This document shows positions 35,345 to 44,716 of a DNA stretch of 64,000 nucleotides, in pieces. The stretch's first letter is position 1. Each line of letters opens with the position of its first letter. A program made the position numbers and the translations under genes. The stretch comes from Prolixibacteraceae bacterium. GTDB lineage: Bacteria > Bacteroidota > Bacteroidia > Bacteroidales > Prolixibacteraceae. Where the stretch lies: contig JAFLKN010000045.1 of the NCBI GenBank assembly GCA_019163175.1, forward strand, positions 23,577 to 87,576, in the 5' to 3' direction. The notes below the pieces were generated by a model, which ran no database searches, had not been told where the DNA came from, and saw only the letters and a program-made list of their open reading frames with translations.

Positions 35345-37330
35345 ATGAAAAGAATATTTACATCATTAATGAATCACAGTTACTTGCCATCCTGGATGGT
35401 CTTGTTTTGTGATTTGGCCATTTTTTCAATATCCTTTATTTTCAGTTATTTATTATCTCAAAATATTTCTGGTCATTTTCTTGACATGAATCTGATTTTT
35501 CTTCAGATGTTGACAGGAGTTCCATTCTTTTACCTTGCATATTATATGCTTCAACCCCATAGGGGAATTATTCGCCATTCAACAACACAGGATGCGGCGA
35601 TAATTATTCTAGCACATCTCATAATAACCATGGGATTGATGACAGTATCACTTTTAGGCCATGTATTTGCAAATAAATTCGCTATACCTTATTCAATCGT
35701 ATTGATACATTATTTCATTTCTGTATTGATAATGATTTCCTTTAGATTCTCCATAAAGTTTATATTTTACTATTTATCAGTTCTTCCAGGTGAAGTTCAT
35801 AAGGTTTTAATTTTCGGAGCTGGCAATAAAGGACAAATTACTCGCGAGGTTATTGAGAAAGATAGAAGTTTGGGAATAAAACTTATTGGGTTCATTGATG
35901 ACAATTGGCAATTGCAAAATAAAATTCTGGGTGGATTACCGGTTTATTCAGAAGAAAAGGCCTTTGAAATGATCATTGGGTCCGAAAAAGTAAAAGAAAT
36001 TATTATAGCAATTAACCATGACAAAATATCGAATGATAGACGTCGACAGATCATTAACCTTTGTCTGGAAAAGCATATTAAGGTCAGCGATGTTCCTGAC
36101 ACTTCATTATGGATTGATGGTTCATTATCGGTAAAGCAAATAAAAGAAATACAAATTGAAGATTTACTTGGAAGGGATCCCATTGTATTAAATAAAGATA
36201 GAATTGCTCAAGGATTGTACCGACAGACCATCTTGGTCACTGGAGCTGCTGGATCAATCGGTTCAGAACTTATTAGACAGATATTAAATTTTCATCCTGG
36301 CCAAATAATTTTGGTTGATCAGGCTGAGTCTGCCCTCTTTGATCTTCAAACTGAAATTAAGGATAAGCTAAATGGTTTGAATACCATTTTTGTTATTGGA
36401 AGTGTAACCGACAAGTTCAGGATGAGAAAAATATTTCAGAAATACCGCCCTGAAGTAGTGTTCCATGCTGCTGCTTACAAACATGTTCCACTTATGGAAA
36501 TTCAACCTTATGAAGCGATAAAATGTAATATAGGCGGAATAAAAGTTATGGCAGACCTATCTGTTGAATTTGGAGTTGACAAATTTGTAATGGTTTCAAC
36601 TGACAAAGCTGTAAATCCTACAAACGTGATGGGAGCAACCAAAAGAATTTGTGAAATCTATGTTCAATCACTTTCACAAATTCCAGACATGAAAACACAT
36701 TTTATAACCACTAGGTTTGGAAATGTGCTGGGCTCCAATGGATCTGTAATTCCCTTATTTAAAAAGCAAATTAGCAAAGGTGGCCCAATTACTGTGACTC
36801 ACAGAAATATTACCCGTTACTTTATGACTATTCCTGAAGCATGTCAGCTGGTTCTTGAAGCTGGGTTTATGGGTAAGGGTGGAGAAATATTTTTGTTTGA
36901 TATGGGTCAGCCAGTGCAAATCTATGATCTGGCTGAAAAAATGATATTACTTTCAGGTTTAACACCACACAAAGACATTAAAATTGAAATTTCAGGATTA
37001 AGACCAGGTGAAAAACTGTATGAAGAACTTTTAGCCTCTGCTGAAGACACATTGCCATCCTTTCACAATAAAATCCTGATTGGAAAGATCCGACACTATA
37101 ACTACAATGACCAGAACCTAAAAGTAACTGAATTACTTAATAGTATTACAAGAGAAAATGATGAATCTTTGGTTGCGAGAATGAAAGATCTTGTTCCTGA
37201 ATTCATATCAAACAATTCAGTATTTGAATCATTAGACAAGCAGGATAAAGATGCGAGTTCAAATGGACCGCATAGAAAGATTAAATTACCAAGTGGCATT
37301 ATTGCATCAAAATCTGATTTTTTCGCATAA
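35345..37330 (+). CDS. WbpM/CapD-like UDP-GlcNAc 4,6-dehydratase (membrane form)
   Basis: This protein has 661 residues from the ATG at 35345. The frame is open to 35273, but the added residues precede any family feature. The N-terminal 150 residues hold four membrane helices. A CoA-binding-like Rossmann segment (about 160-250) follows, then the SDR core with VTGAAGSIGSE. The catalytic segment reads STDKAVNPTNVMGATKR, with methionine in place of the usual tyrosine, as in WbpM-type long dehydratases. The product is UDP-4-keto-6-deoxy-GlcNAc for the WbpV-like reductase. Confidence 0.85.
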   Translation: MKRIFTSLMNHSYLPSWMVLFCDLAIFSISFIFSYLLSQNISGHFLDMNLIFLQMLTGVPFFYLAYYMLQPHRGIIRHSTTQDAAIIILAHLIITMGLMTVSLLGHVFANKFAIPYSIVLIHYFISVLIMISFRFSIKFIFYYLSVLPGEVHKVLIFGAGNKGQITREVIEKDRSLGIKLIGFIDDNWQLQNKILGGLPVYSEEKAFEMIIGSEKVKEIIIAINHDKISNDRRRQIINLCLEKHIKVSDVPDTSLWIDGSLSVKQIKEIQIEDLLGRDPIVLNKDRIAQGLYRQTILVTGAAGSIGSELIRQILNFHPGQIILVDQAESALFDLQTEIKDKLNGLNTIFVIGSVTDKFRMRKIFQKYRPEVVFHAAAYKHVPLMEIQPYEAIKCNIGGIKVMADLSVEFGVDKFVMVSTDKAVNPTNVMGATKRICEIYVQSLSQIPDMKTHFITTRFGNVLGSNGSVIPLFKKQISKGGPITVTHRNITRYFMTIPEACQLVLEAGFMGKGGEIFLFDMGQPVQIYDLAEKMILLSGLTPHKDIKIEISGLRPGEKLYEELLASAEDTLPSFHNKILIGKIRHYNYNDQNLKVTELLNSITRENDESLVARMKDLVPEFISNNSVFESLDKQDKDASSNGPHRKIKLPSGIIASKSDFFA

Positions 37331-37395
37331 TAGAAAGCTTAAACTTCGATTTATTAAATAAATAAACCAAAATTGACAACCATAATCAAATAAAA

Positions 37396-38181
37396 ATGAA
37401 AAGCCAAAATCTAATTTTAATTCTAATTGTAATATCAATATTAAGTTCATGCCGGTCCCCAAAAGAGTTTACTTACTTTCAGGATGTAAATACCGACCAG
37501 CACATTGCAGGTGTTTCAAACAATGTACAAGAATATAAGGTAAAAACTTACGACAACTTATATGTCAGTATAAAGACACTAAATCCAGAAGTAAATGTAT
37601 TGTTTGATCCAAATCAATCTTCATCTAGTTATGGATCAGGGACAACAATGATGTATGGAGATAATGTTTCTCAATATATTAATGGTTATCAAGTTGACTC
37701 CTTAGGAATAATATCTTTGCCAATAATCGGTAGTGTTGAGGTTATCGGATTAACTTTAAAGCAGATACAAAATAAAATTCTAAAAAAATCACTTGAGTTC
37801 CTTAAGGATCCAACTATAAAAGTTAAATTACTAAGTTTCAAGGTTAACATTAGCGGAGAAGTTCGAAATCCTGGAGTTTACTACTCATACAATGAAAAAT
37901 TGAGTATTTTGGAAGCAATAAGTATGGCCAACGGAGTTACTGACAATGCAAAACTCGAAGAGGTTATAGTAATAAGACCAACAACCAATGGATCTAACAG
38001 CTACAATCTTAATCTAACAAAAAAAGATATCCTTGCCTCCGAAGCATTTTACTTGCAACCAAATGACATGGTATACATAAAACCTAGCAAAAATAAACGT
38101 ATGGAATTGAATACAACCTCCTATTCCTTATTTTTATCCACAGTTACAACTGCACTACTTGTCATTAGTATATTTAAATAG
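37396..38181 (+). CDS. Outer-membrane polysaccharide export lipoprotein (Wza-like)
   Basis: This 261-residue protein has a lipoprotein leader with lipobox ILSSC (C19). The Poly_export domain follows (about 45-140, with YKVKTYDNLYVSI and LGIISLPIIG), then an SLBB domain (about 150-225, VNISGEVRNPGVY). A hydrophobic C-terminal segment (about 240-260) may span the membrane, as in Wza. It forms the exit channel for the polymer with the co-polymerase encoded next. Confidence 0.9.
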   Translation: MKSQNLILILIVISILSSCRSPKEFTYFQDVNTDQHIAGVSNNVQEYKVKTYDNLYVSIKTLNPEVNVLFDPNQSSSSYGSGTTMMYGDNVSQYINGYQVDSLGIISLPIIGSVEVIGLTLKQIQNKILKKSLEFLKDPTIKVKLLSFKVNISGEVRNPGVYYSYNEKLSILEAISMANGVTDNAKLEEVIVIRPTTNGSNSYNLNLTKKDILASEAFYLQPNDMVYIKPSKNKRMELNTTSYSLFLSTVTTALLVISIFK

Positions 38182-38250
38182 CTTTCATTCAATTTATTTA
38201 TAATAGTCAAATTTGTTTTACGCTAAACAAAAAAAAAAACAAAGTACATA

Positions 38251-40605
38251 ATGGAAAAATTTGAAGACTTTTTTGATTCCATGGAATCAAAAAACAAAGA
38301 GATTAGACAAAGCATAGTATTAAAATACATAAAAAATTGGTATTGGTTTTTAATATTTTGTTTACTGGGAATTTCAGGAGGATTTGTAATCTTTAAACTT
38401 ACACCTCCATCATATATGGTTCAAAGTAGATTATTAATTCCATCAGAAGATAATGCGATTAGTGCATTACTTCCTTTTGATAGTCCATTAATGCCAAAAA
38501 ATCAAAAAATAGAGAATCAGATTGGAATTCTTCAATCTTTTACTTTATACAAAAAAGCCTTAGAAAATCTAAATTGGAAAGTTACTTTTTTTAAAAATGA
38601 TAGGTTCCAGCTATTTGAATTATATGAAAATAAGCCTTTTGATGTGAAGGTTTCGAAAGATGCCTATAATTTAACAGGATTTATGCTGAAAATTGTGCCA
38701 CTAAATGATTTTGAATACGAAATATCAGGTGATGATAAAATTTATCAGGATGGGATTAAGCAAGCTTTTCAATTTAACGAAAGGGGAAAATTTAACTCCA
38801 CATACAAGAATCAGCATTTTGAATTTATACTTAACAAAAAAAATTGCGAGATTGGAGAAAAGTATCTTATGATTTTTAATGATTTTAACAATTTGACACA
38901 GAATTATCTGAGTGACGTAAAAATAAATCTTGAAGATCAAAAATCTGAATTAATTAATGTTCATTTAATTGGCCCTATCCCAAAAAAAAGTGCAGACTTC
39001 ATTAATGAATTGAATCAAGTTTTCATCTCGTTTGGAATGAAAAAGAAAAACCAAACATCGGAGAATTCTATTAATTTTATAGACACAACATTAATTGGAA
39101 TTTCCAATTCACTCAAAAACGCTGAGTTTAATCTAAGTAATTATAGAAAGGAAAACAAGGTTCTGGATATGGGAACAGAAGCAACTGTAATTTATCAGAA
39201 ACTGGAGGAGATTGAAAATGAAAAATATCTTGCAAAGATGCGGATTGATTATTATCGAAATTTACAATCTTATCTGGGTGATGCAAAAAAAATAAAACAA
39301 ATGGTTAATCCATCAATTATTGGAGTTACAGATCCTGGATTAACAAGTTTGCTTCCAAAACTGACAGACCTATATAGTAAAAGGGAAGTTCTTTTATATA
39401 GTGTAGAAACCAACAATCCAAGTCTGATTCTTTTGGAAAAAGAAATACAGTTAACCAGTAATGCGTTATTAGAAAACTTAAATAATTTGCTAAAGAATGC
39501 AGAAATTGAAATGCAAGGAATGGAAAATAGGTTTGCTGCCATACAGGAAAGGCTAGGTAAATTGCCTGATACTGAAAGAAAATTAGTCAGCATTCAGCGT
39601 GATTTTACTCTTAATAACGAATTGTATACGTACATGTTACAGAAAAAAGCGGAAGCTTCAATTTCATTAGCGTCAAATATACCTCAAGTTCAGATTATTG
39701 ATGACGCAATGGTAGAAGCCGCTTCAATGGTTGGTCCAAATTTGTATATGAATTTAATAGGTGGGTTGGGGATAGGATTTATGATTCCTTTCTTATTCAT
39801 ATTAATAGTAGATTTATTCAATACAAAGCTGGAAACAATTGAGGAAGTAACAAAGCTCTCAAAAATACCAACATTGGATGGAATTATTCACTCAAACTAT
39901 AAAAATAGTTTGCCTGTTTTTAATAATCCACATTCAGGTATTGCTGAATCATTTCGTGTATTAAAAGTAAATCTTAAGAATTCATTGAATAGTGCTGACA
40001 AAAAAGTTATTTCAGTAAATTCATTGGTTCCGGGTGAAGGAAAATCTTTTATTTCTTCCAATTTAGCATCCATATTATCATTAGGAGCAAACAACAAAAA
40101 GGTACTTCTAGTTGAAGGTGATTTACGGAAACCTATGCTAAATGGGTTATTCGGCACTAACAATGGAATTGGCCTTAGCACATACTTATTATACAATAAT
40201 AATTTTGACGAAATTATTATAAAAACTGTTTACGAGAATTTATTCTTTGTGCCCGCTGGTGAAATGTCTCCTAACCCAACAGAGCTTCTAGAGAATGGAA
40301 GATTCTCTCATTTCATTGAAGAAGCTAGAAAAAAATATGATTACATTATACTAGACAACGCTCCTGTATCATTAGTTCCGGATGGGTTGATGACAAGCAA
40401 ACATGCTGATGCTAATATTTTCATACTCCGTTTAAATTATAGTAGAAAAAAGGAGGTTCGGGAAATTAATAAAACAATCGATGTAAACGGAATAAAAAAT
40501 GCCATAATAGTTATTAATGATGCACCTATGAATAAGTTTGGATATGGTAATAAATATTGGAAAAATGGTTATGGCAACTATATAAAGGCATCCGTCAAAG
40601 CCTGA
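38251..40605 (+). CDS. Polysaccharide co-polymerase / bacterial tyrosine kinase (Wzc-like)
   Basis: This 784-residue inner-membrane protein has an N-terminal Wzz domain between two membrane helices (about 31-50 and 500-520), a long periplasmic coiled coil, and a cytoplasmic kinase domain. Walker A is P-G-E-G-K598-S599. The Walker A-prime segment reads LLVEGDLRKP, with glutamate where aspartate is usual. Walker B is YIILDNAP. The C-terminus has several tyrosines (GYGNKYW, GYGNY) that fit autophosphorylation sites. It controls chain length and export. No cognate tyrosine phosphatase is encoded nearby. Confidence 0.85.
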   Translation: MEKFEDFFDSMESKNKEIRQSIVLKYIKNWYWFLIFCLLGISGGFVIFKLTPPSYMVQSRLLIPSEDNAISALLPFDSPLMPKNQKIENQIGILQSFTLYKKALENLNWKVTFFKNDRFQLFELYENKPFDVKVSKDAYNLTGFMLKIVPLNDFEYEISGDDKIYQDGIKQAFQFNERGKFNSTYKNQHFEFILNKKNCEIGEKYLMIFNDFNNLTQNYLSDVKINLEDQKSELINVHLIGPIPKKSADFINELNQVFISFGMKKKNQTSENSINFIDTTLIGISNSLKNAEFNLSNYRKENKVLDMGTEATVIYQKLEEIENEKYLAKMRIDYYRNLQSYLGDAKKIKQMVNPSIIGVTDPGLTSLLPKLTDLYSKREVLLYSVETNNPSLILLEKEIQLTSNALLENLNNLLKNAEIEMQGMENRFAAIQERLGKLPDTERKLVSIQRDFTLNNELYTYMLQKKAEASISLASNIPQVQIIDDAMVEAASMVGPNLYMNLIGGLGIGFMIPFLFILIVDLFNTKLETIEEVTKLSKIPTLDGIIHSNYKNSLPVFNNPHSGIAESFRVLKVNLKNSLNSADKKVISVNSLVPGEGKSFISSNLASILSLGANNKKVLLVEGDLRKPMLNGLFGTNNGIGLSTYLLYNNNFDEIIIKTVYENLFFVPAGEMSPNPTELLENGRFSHFIEEARKKYDYIILDNAPVSLVPDGLMTSKHADANIFILRLNYSRKKEVREINKTIDVNGIKNAIIVINDAPMNKFGYGNKYWKNGYGNYIKASVKA

Positions 40606-40749
40606 TTGTAATTGAATTTACTTTTAACGTATCGAATGATTTTTAAATTTTCGTACATTTTACGAACAAAATTACAATTTTACAGTTTATAGATTTATAT
40701 TTTAACAAAGGGTATTCATTTTACTATTAATTACTTAGAATATTTTCGG

Positions 40750-41103
40750 ATGATAATAGCAGTCGATTTTGATGGAACCATTGTAGAACACAAGTATCCT
40801 GAAATAGGAAAAGAAATTCCAAATGCAATTAAAGTACTTAAAAGGCTTAAAGCTGATGGACATGTGTTAATTTTATGGACCTATCGATCGGGTGAAGAGC
40901 TTAAACAAGCTGTGAGATATTGTAAAAAACATGGGGTAGAATTCTTTGCTGTAAATAATAATTCAAATGATGAGGATTTTGATTTTACTTATAGCAGGAA
41001 GATTTATGCTGATGTATATATTGACGACCGAAATCTACCCGGATTACCTGATTGGGAAACTTTATACAGAATGATTGTAAATCGAGTCGAAAATACTATT
41101 TAA
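40750..41103 (+). CDS. Small HAD-like hydrolase (BT0820-type)
   Basis: This 117-residue cap-less HAD fold has motif I DFDGT (6-10), LWTYRSG as motif II, and VYIDDRN as motif IV. The group is common in Bacteroidota as a conserved small hydrolase of unknown substrate, with a crystal structure known for the Bacteroides BT0820 type. It stands alone between the export genes and the NRPS/PKS cluster, with a hairpin after it. A phosphatase role in sugar-phosphate metabolism would fit but is inference. Confidence 0.8.
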   Translation: MIIAVDFDGTIVEHKYPEIGKEIPNAIKVLKRLKADGHVLILWTYRSGEELKQAVRYCKKHGVEFFAVNNNSNDEDFDFTYSRKIYADVYIDDRNLPGLPDWETLYRMIVNRVENTI

Positions 41104-41203
41104 CAACAGCCCCCATATTTCTCAAATGTTTATGTTGATAATATGAAATTCGGTTAAAGCTAAAATTAGTTTAGAAGTTGAAAGATTTGAATTTACACCC
41201 CAT

Positions 41204-41226
41204 AGGACTACCTTAGAAATAGTCCT
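41204..41226 (+). terminator. Candidate terminator between the polysaccharide and NRPS/PKS blocks
   Basis: AGGACTA (41204-41210) pairs with TAGTCCT (41220-41226) in a 7-bp stem with a 9-base loop, followed by a T-rich stretch (TTGTTATTATATT). It lies 101 bases after the HAD gene and about 112 bases before asnB, and would separate the two transcription units. Confidence 0.5.
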
Positions 41227-41337
41227 TTGTTATTATATTAGAATTTAAACATTTTTTAAATCTATAATTAAAAGGAATTAGAAGTATAATAAAGTCAAGA
41301 GATTAGATTAATTATAAATACAGAAAGGGACTAAAGT

Positions 41338-43344
41338 ATGTGCGGAATATTAGGTATTTTAGGATTTGAGCCCCAAGAAGCAAATCGGACAAATGAAATA
41401 ATGGGAATGACATCTACTCTTCAACATAGGGGGCCGGATGGATTCGGTTATTATATTTCTCCAGATATAGCTTTAGGCCAGACAAGACTTTCAATTATAG
41501 ATTTATCAACCGGAGATCAACCATTTACTACTGAAAAAAGTGTAATGGTGTATAACGGTGAAGTTTATAATTACATTGAAATCAGGAAAGAGCTTGAACA
41601 ACACGGAGTACGTTTTAAATCGACAAGTGATACTGAGGTTATAGTAAGGGCTTACGAATTCTATGGAGAGCAATGTCTGACAAAATTTAATGGTCAATTT
41701 GCATTTCTGATTTGGAATAAGGAAAAAAAAGAACTATTTGCAGCCAGAGATCGGTTTGGGATACGGCCATTATACATATTAGATCACAACGGGAGTTTCT
41801 ATTTCTCCTCGGAATTAAAGGCATTTGATACAATCCAGAAATTTAATAGGCAATTCGATATAGACAATTTATTTGAACACGCCCTGTTCTGGAACACAAC
41901 TGGAGATGCAACTGTATTTAAGAATATTCGCAGTTTGCCTGGAGGTAGTTATATATTATATAAGAATGGGCAGGTCGTTTGTGAGAAAAAGTATTATGAA
42001 ATTGGTGGGAATAATTCATCTACAACAAAAACTTATAACGAAGCTAAAGATGAATTTAATGGACTACTTGATGATGCAGTTAAGCTTCGGTTGCGAAGTG
42101 ATGTTCCGGTTGGAGCCTATCTTAGTGGAGGGATAGATAGTTCTGTAATTACATATTTGATTCATAAAAACAAACCTGACAGGCTAAAGACCTTCTCAAT
42201 TACATTTGAGAATAAAGAGTTTGATGAGTCAGAATATCAGAAGGAAATGATTCAGAAAATCAACTCAGATCATGTATTCCTAAACATAACTAGCGAAAAA
42301 ATTGATAACGCACTACCTCTGGCTGTATATCATGCTGAGCGACCAATTTTTAGGACCGCTGCAGTACCATTGTTTCTACTGTCAGAAAAAGTGAAAGAGA
42401 ATAATATAAAAGTAGTTCTAACTGGAGAGGGAGCAGATGAATTGCTCTATGGATATGATTCATATAAAGAATTAAAGATGCTCAAATTCTGGTCTAAATT
42501 TCCTGGATCAAAATATCGGCCACTATTGATAAAAAAGCTTTACCCGCATCTTAACCACTACAATAACAATGAAATGTATGGGTTAATGAAAATGTATTAT
42601 GAAGGTTTCTTAAACGATTTTGAGAATCCATTGGCGTCATTAAATATTCGTATTCATAATAACAAGGCCATTGAGAACTATTTCAACAAGGACTTTAATG
42701 TAAGTTTTCAAAAAGACTCAATCATATCTAAAGTTCAGCAAAATCTTCCTTCAAACTATGACACGTGGGATATCTATCAGAAAAACCAATTTCTCGAAAT
42801 GAAGACCCTTCTCTCGGGCTATCTGTTATCTTCTCAAGGAGACCGAATGTCATTGGCGCATAGTATTGAAGGTAGATATCCGTTTCTTGATCACCGTATT
42901 GTAGATTCATTATTCTATATGAATGATGAATTCAAAATGAAAGGTCTTTCTCAGAAACACTTGTTACGTGATTCATTTAGCGGAAAAGTACCAGATTCAA
43001 TAATTAATCGACCAAAAAAACCCTATATCGCTCCTGATTTGAGTTCATTTTTCAGAGATGGGAAGCCAACTGAGAATACATCATTCTTTTTAAATGACTC
43101 AATTGTCAAGGATTACGGGATATGGGATCCTAAATATGTAGCAAGATTTTTGAATAAATTCAAAAATGGAGTTCCTGAAAACGTAGGATACCGAGATAAT
43201 ATGTTAGTATGCTTTATGCTGTCCACACAGATTGTCCAGTATTGGATAAACAATCCAATCAAATATGCGTTATGTGAGAAAGATTTTAAAATTAAGATTA
43301 ACGATTACAAAACTGCCAATTATGAAAACAACAGTACTAACTAA
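41338..43344 (+). CDS. asnB: Asparagine synthase-type glutamine amidotransferase
   Basis: This 668-residue protein has an N-terminal class II glutaminase domain whose nucleophile is Cys2 (MCGILG), with QHRGPDG and NGEVYNY. It has a C-terminal ATP-dependent synthetase domain with the PP-loop YLSGGIDSS. All catalytic motifs look intact. The family makes asparagine but also amidates biosynthetic intermediates and sugars. The downstream ACP gene overlaps it by 23 bases, and an NRPS/PKS set follows. An amidation role in that pathway, as OxyD has in oxytetracycline synthesis, is therefore more likely than housekeeping asparagine synthesis, though both remain possible. Confidence 0.85.
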   Translation: MCGILGILGFEPQEANRTNEIMGMTSTLQHRGPDGFGYYISPDIALGQTRLSIIDLSTGDQPFTTEKSVMVYNGEVYNYIEIRKELEQHGVRFKSTSDTEVIVRAYEFYGEQCLTKFNGQFAFLIWNKEKKELFAARDRFGIRPLYILDHNGSFYFSSELKAFDTIQKFNRQFDIDNLFEHALFWNTTGDATVFKNIRSLPGGSYILYKNGQVVCEKKYYEIGGNNSSTTKTYNEAKDEFNGLLDDAVKLRLRSDVPVGAYLSGGIDSSVITYLIHKNKPDRLKTFSITFENKEFDESEYQKEMIQKINSDHVFLNITSEKIDNALPLAVYHAERPIFRTAAVPLFLLSEKVKENNIKVVLTGEGADELLYGYDSYKELKMLKFWSKFPGSKYRPLLIKKLYPHLNHYNNNEMYGLMKMYYEGFLNDFENPLASLNIRIHNNKAIENYFNKDFNVSFQKDSIISKVQQNLPSNYDTWDIYQKNQFLEMKTLLSGYLLSSQGDRMSLAHSIEGRYPFLDHRIVDSLFYMNDEFKMKGLSQKHLLRDSFSGKVPDSIINRPKKPYIAPDLSSFFRDGKPTENTSFFLNDSIVKDYGIWDPKYVARFLNKFKNGVPENVGYRDNMLVCFMLSTQIVQYWINNPIKYALCEKDFKIKINDYKTANYENNSTN

Positions 43345-43591
43345 GGATGCAATTCAGGAATTATTGCTTGATTTTTTATGTCAGCAATTTTTAGTTGAAA
43401 AAGAAGATATTGAACTCGATAAATCTCTTGTTGATACCGGAATAATTGACTCTATGGGATTAATTGAAATTTCGGCCTATTTGCAGCGGGAATATGAAAT
43501 TAAAATTACTGAAGAAAAAATGAATCGGAATAATTTCGGTTCAGTAGTCAAAATAGTTGACTTCATTTTACGCGAAAAGGATATAAACTAA
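43322..43591 (+). CDS. Free-standing acyl carrier protein
   Basis: This 89-residue protein from the ATG at 43322 has the phosphopantetheine site D43-S44 (GIIDSMGLIE) on helix 2 and the usual four-helix ACP pattern. It overlaps the end of asnB by 23 bases, which suggests the two proteins are made together. It probably carries the starter or the amidated intermediate that NRPS-1 (44717-47938) accepts. It needs a phosphopantetheinyl transferase, and none is encoded in the window. The frame is open to 43265, but that region lies inside asnB and is not ACP-like. Confidence 0.85.
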   Translation: MKTTVLTKDAIQELLLDFLCQQFLVEKEDIELDKSLVDTGIIDSMGLIEISAYLQREYEIKITEEKMNRNNFGSVVKIVDFILREKDIN

Positions 43592-43611
43592 TAATATTTA
43601 ATTTTTCCGCC

Positions 43612-44646
43612 ATGCATAATTCAGTTAAAAGATGCACACATTGTGTGTTATCAGAAAATTTTCCAAGAATAGAATTTGACGAAAAAGGGGTGTGCAACTT
43701 TTGTAGGGAAGAGCTTTTTCATAGCACAGAAAAGTCTTATATTGAAGAAGCTACAGTTGCAATTTCTGAAATGCTGAATAAAGAAAAAGGCCAATCAGAA
43801 TACGATGCTATAGTTTGTTATAGTGGAGGAAAAGATAGTACCTTAACACTAAAACTAGCTGTTGAAAAATATAAGCTCAAAGTACTTTCATTCACTCTCG
43901 AAAATGGTTTTACATCACCTGAAGCAAATAAAAATATAGAACGTGTAGTCTCTGCCCTTGGAGTTGACCACATTACTTTTCGGCCTTCCAAAAAATTCAT
44001 GAGAGATCTGTATAAGGTAAGCTCTATTTATGAAATCTACAACAAGAAAACTCTGACGAGAATATCGGCCAATTGCAATTCGTGTATTTCTATCGTTAAT
44101 AATACTGCGCTTAAATATGCTCTGGAAAAGAATGTACCGTTCATTCTTTCTGGCTTTACACTTGGACAAATTCCCTTAAACGCAATTTATTACACAACAA
44201 ATTATGCTTTTCTGAAAGAAAGCAGAAAGAATACCATGGATAAGCTGACTGCATTGTTAGGCGACGATGTGGATAAATATATGGGTATTAATGACAAAAT
44301 AATTGAAGGTGTAAAAAAATACCCAGTTAACATCAACATCTTATGTCTAGAATCCTATACTGAAAAGGAGATTATTGATGAAATCCTCCCTCTGGGTTGG
44401 GTACCTCCTAAAGATGTTGATGGATGTTCGTCTAATTGTAGAATTAATGCGTTTAACAATTATGTACACGAACGTAAATATGGATACAGCCCGTATGAAC
44501 TTGAGCTAAGCCACTTAATAAGGAAAAATCTATTATCAAGAGAAGAAGCTCTTTCAAAACTATTGGATCAGCCAATGGATCAGATTAAATATGCGATGCA
44601 GGATCTTAAAATTGACGAGTCCCAGTTGCAAAAATTTAATTCCTAA
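43612..44646 (+). CDS. PP-loop ATPase of the N-acetyl sugar amidotransferase type (WbuX/PseA-like)
   Basis: This 344-residue protein starts with a zinc-ribbon-like cysteine pair (CTHC, then VCNFC about 20 residues later), as in WbuX/WbpG/PseA proteins. The adenylating PP-loop is CYSGGKDST near residue 70. The C-terminus has another cysteine pair (GCSSNC). Family members adenylate and aminate sugars to amidines using ammonia from a partner glutaminase. The usual HisH/HisF-like partners are absent here, but an AsnB-type glutaminase is encoded two genes upstream. A thiolation or amidine-forming role in the peptide pathway is also possible. Confidence 0.7.
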   Translation: MHNSVKRCTHCVLSENFPRIEFDEKGVCNFCREELFHSTEKSYIEEATVAISEMLNKEKGQSEYDAIVCYSGGKDSTLTLKLAVEKYKLKVLSFTLENGFTSPEANKNIERVVSALGVDHITFRPSKKFMRDLYKVSSIYEIYNKKTLTRISANCNSCISIVNNTALKYALEKNVPFILSGFTLGQIPLNAIYYTTNYAFLKESRKNTMDKLTALLGDDVDKYMGINDKIIEGVKKYPVNINILCLESYTEKEIIDEILPLGWVPPKDVDGCSSNCRINAFNNYVHERKYGYSPYELELSHLIRKNLLSREEALSKLLDQPMDQIKYAMQDLKIDESQLQKFNS

Positions 44647-44716
44647 CACACTCTTAATTACCAGTTTCAGCATTGAATTATTTTGTCATCAGCTTTAATA
44701 TCAATTTATTAATGAG

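Noticed and set aside
40650..40666. TTCGTA/TACGAA inverted repeat after the Wzc-like gene as a terminator
   Set aside because: Only 6 bp, AT-rich, without a clean T-run. Not strong enough to list as a feature.
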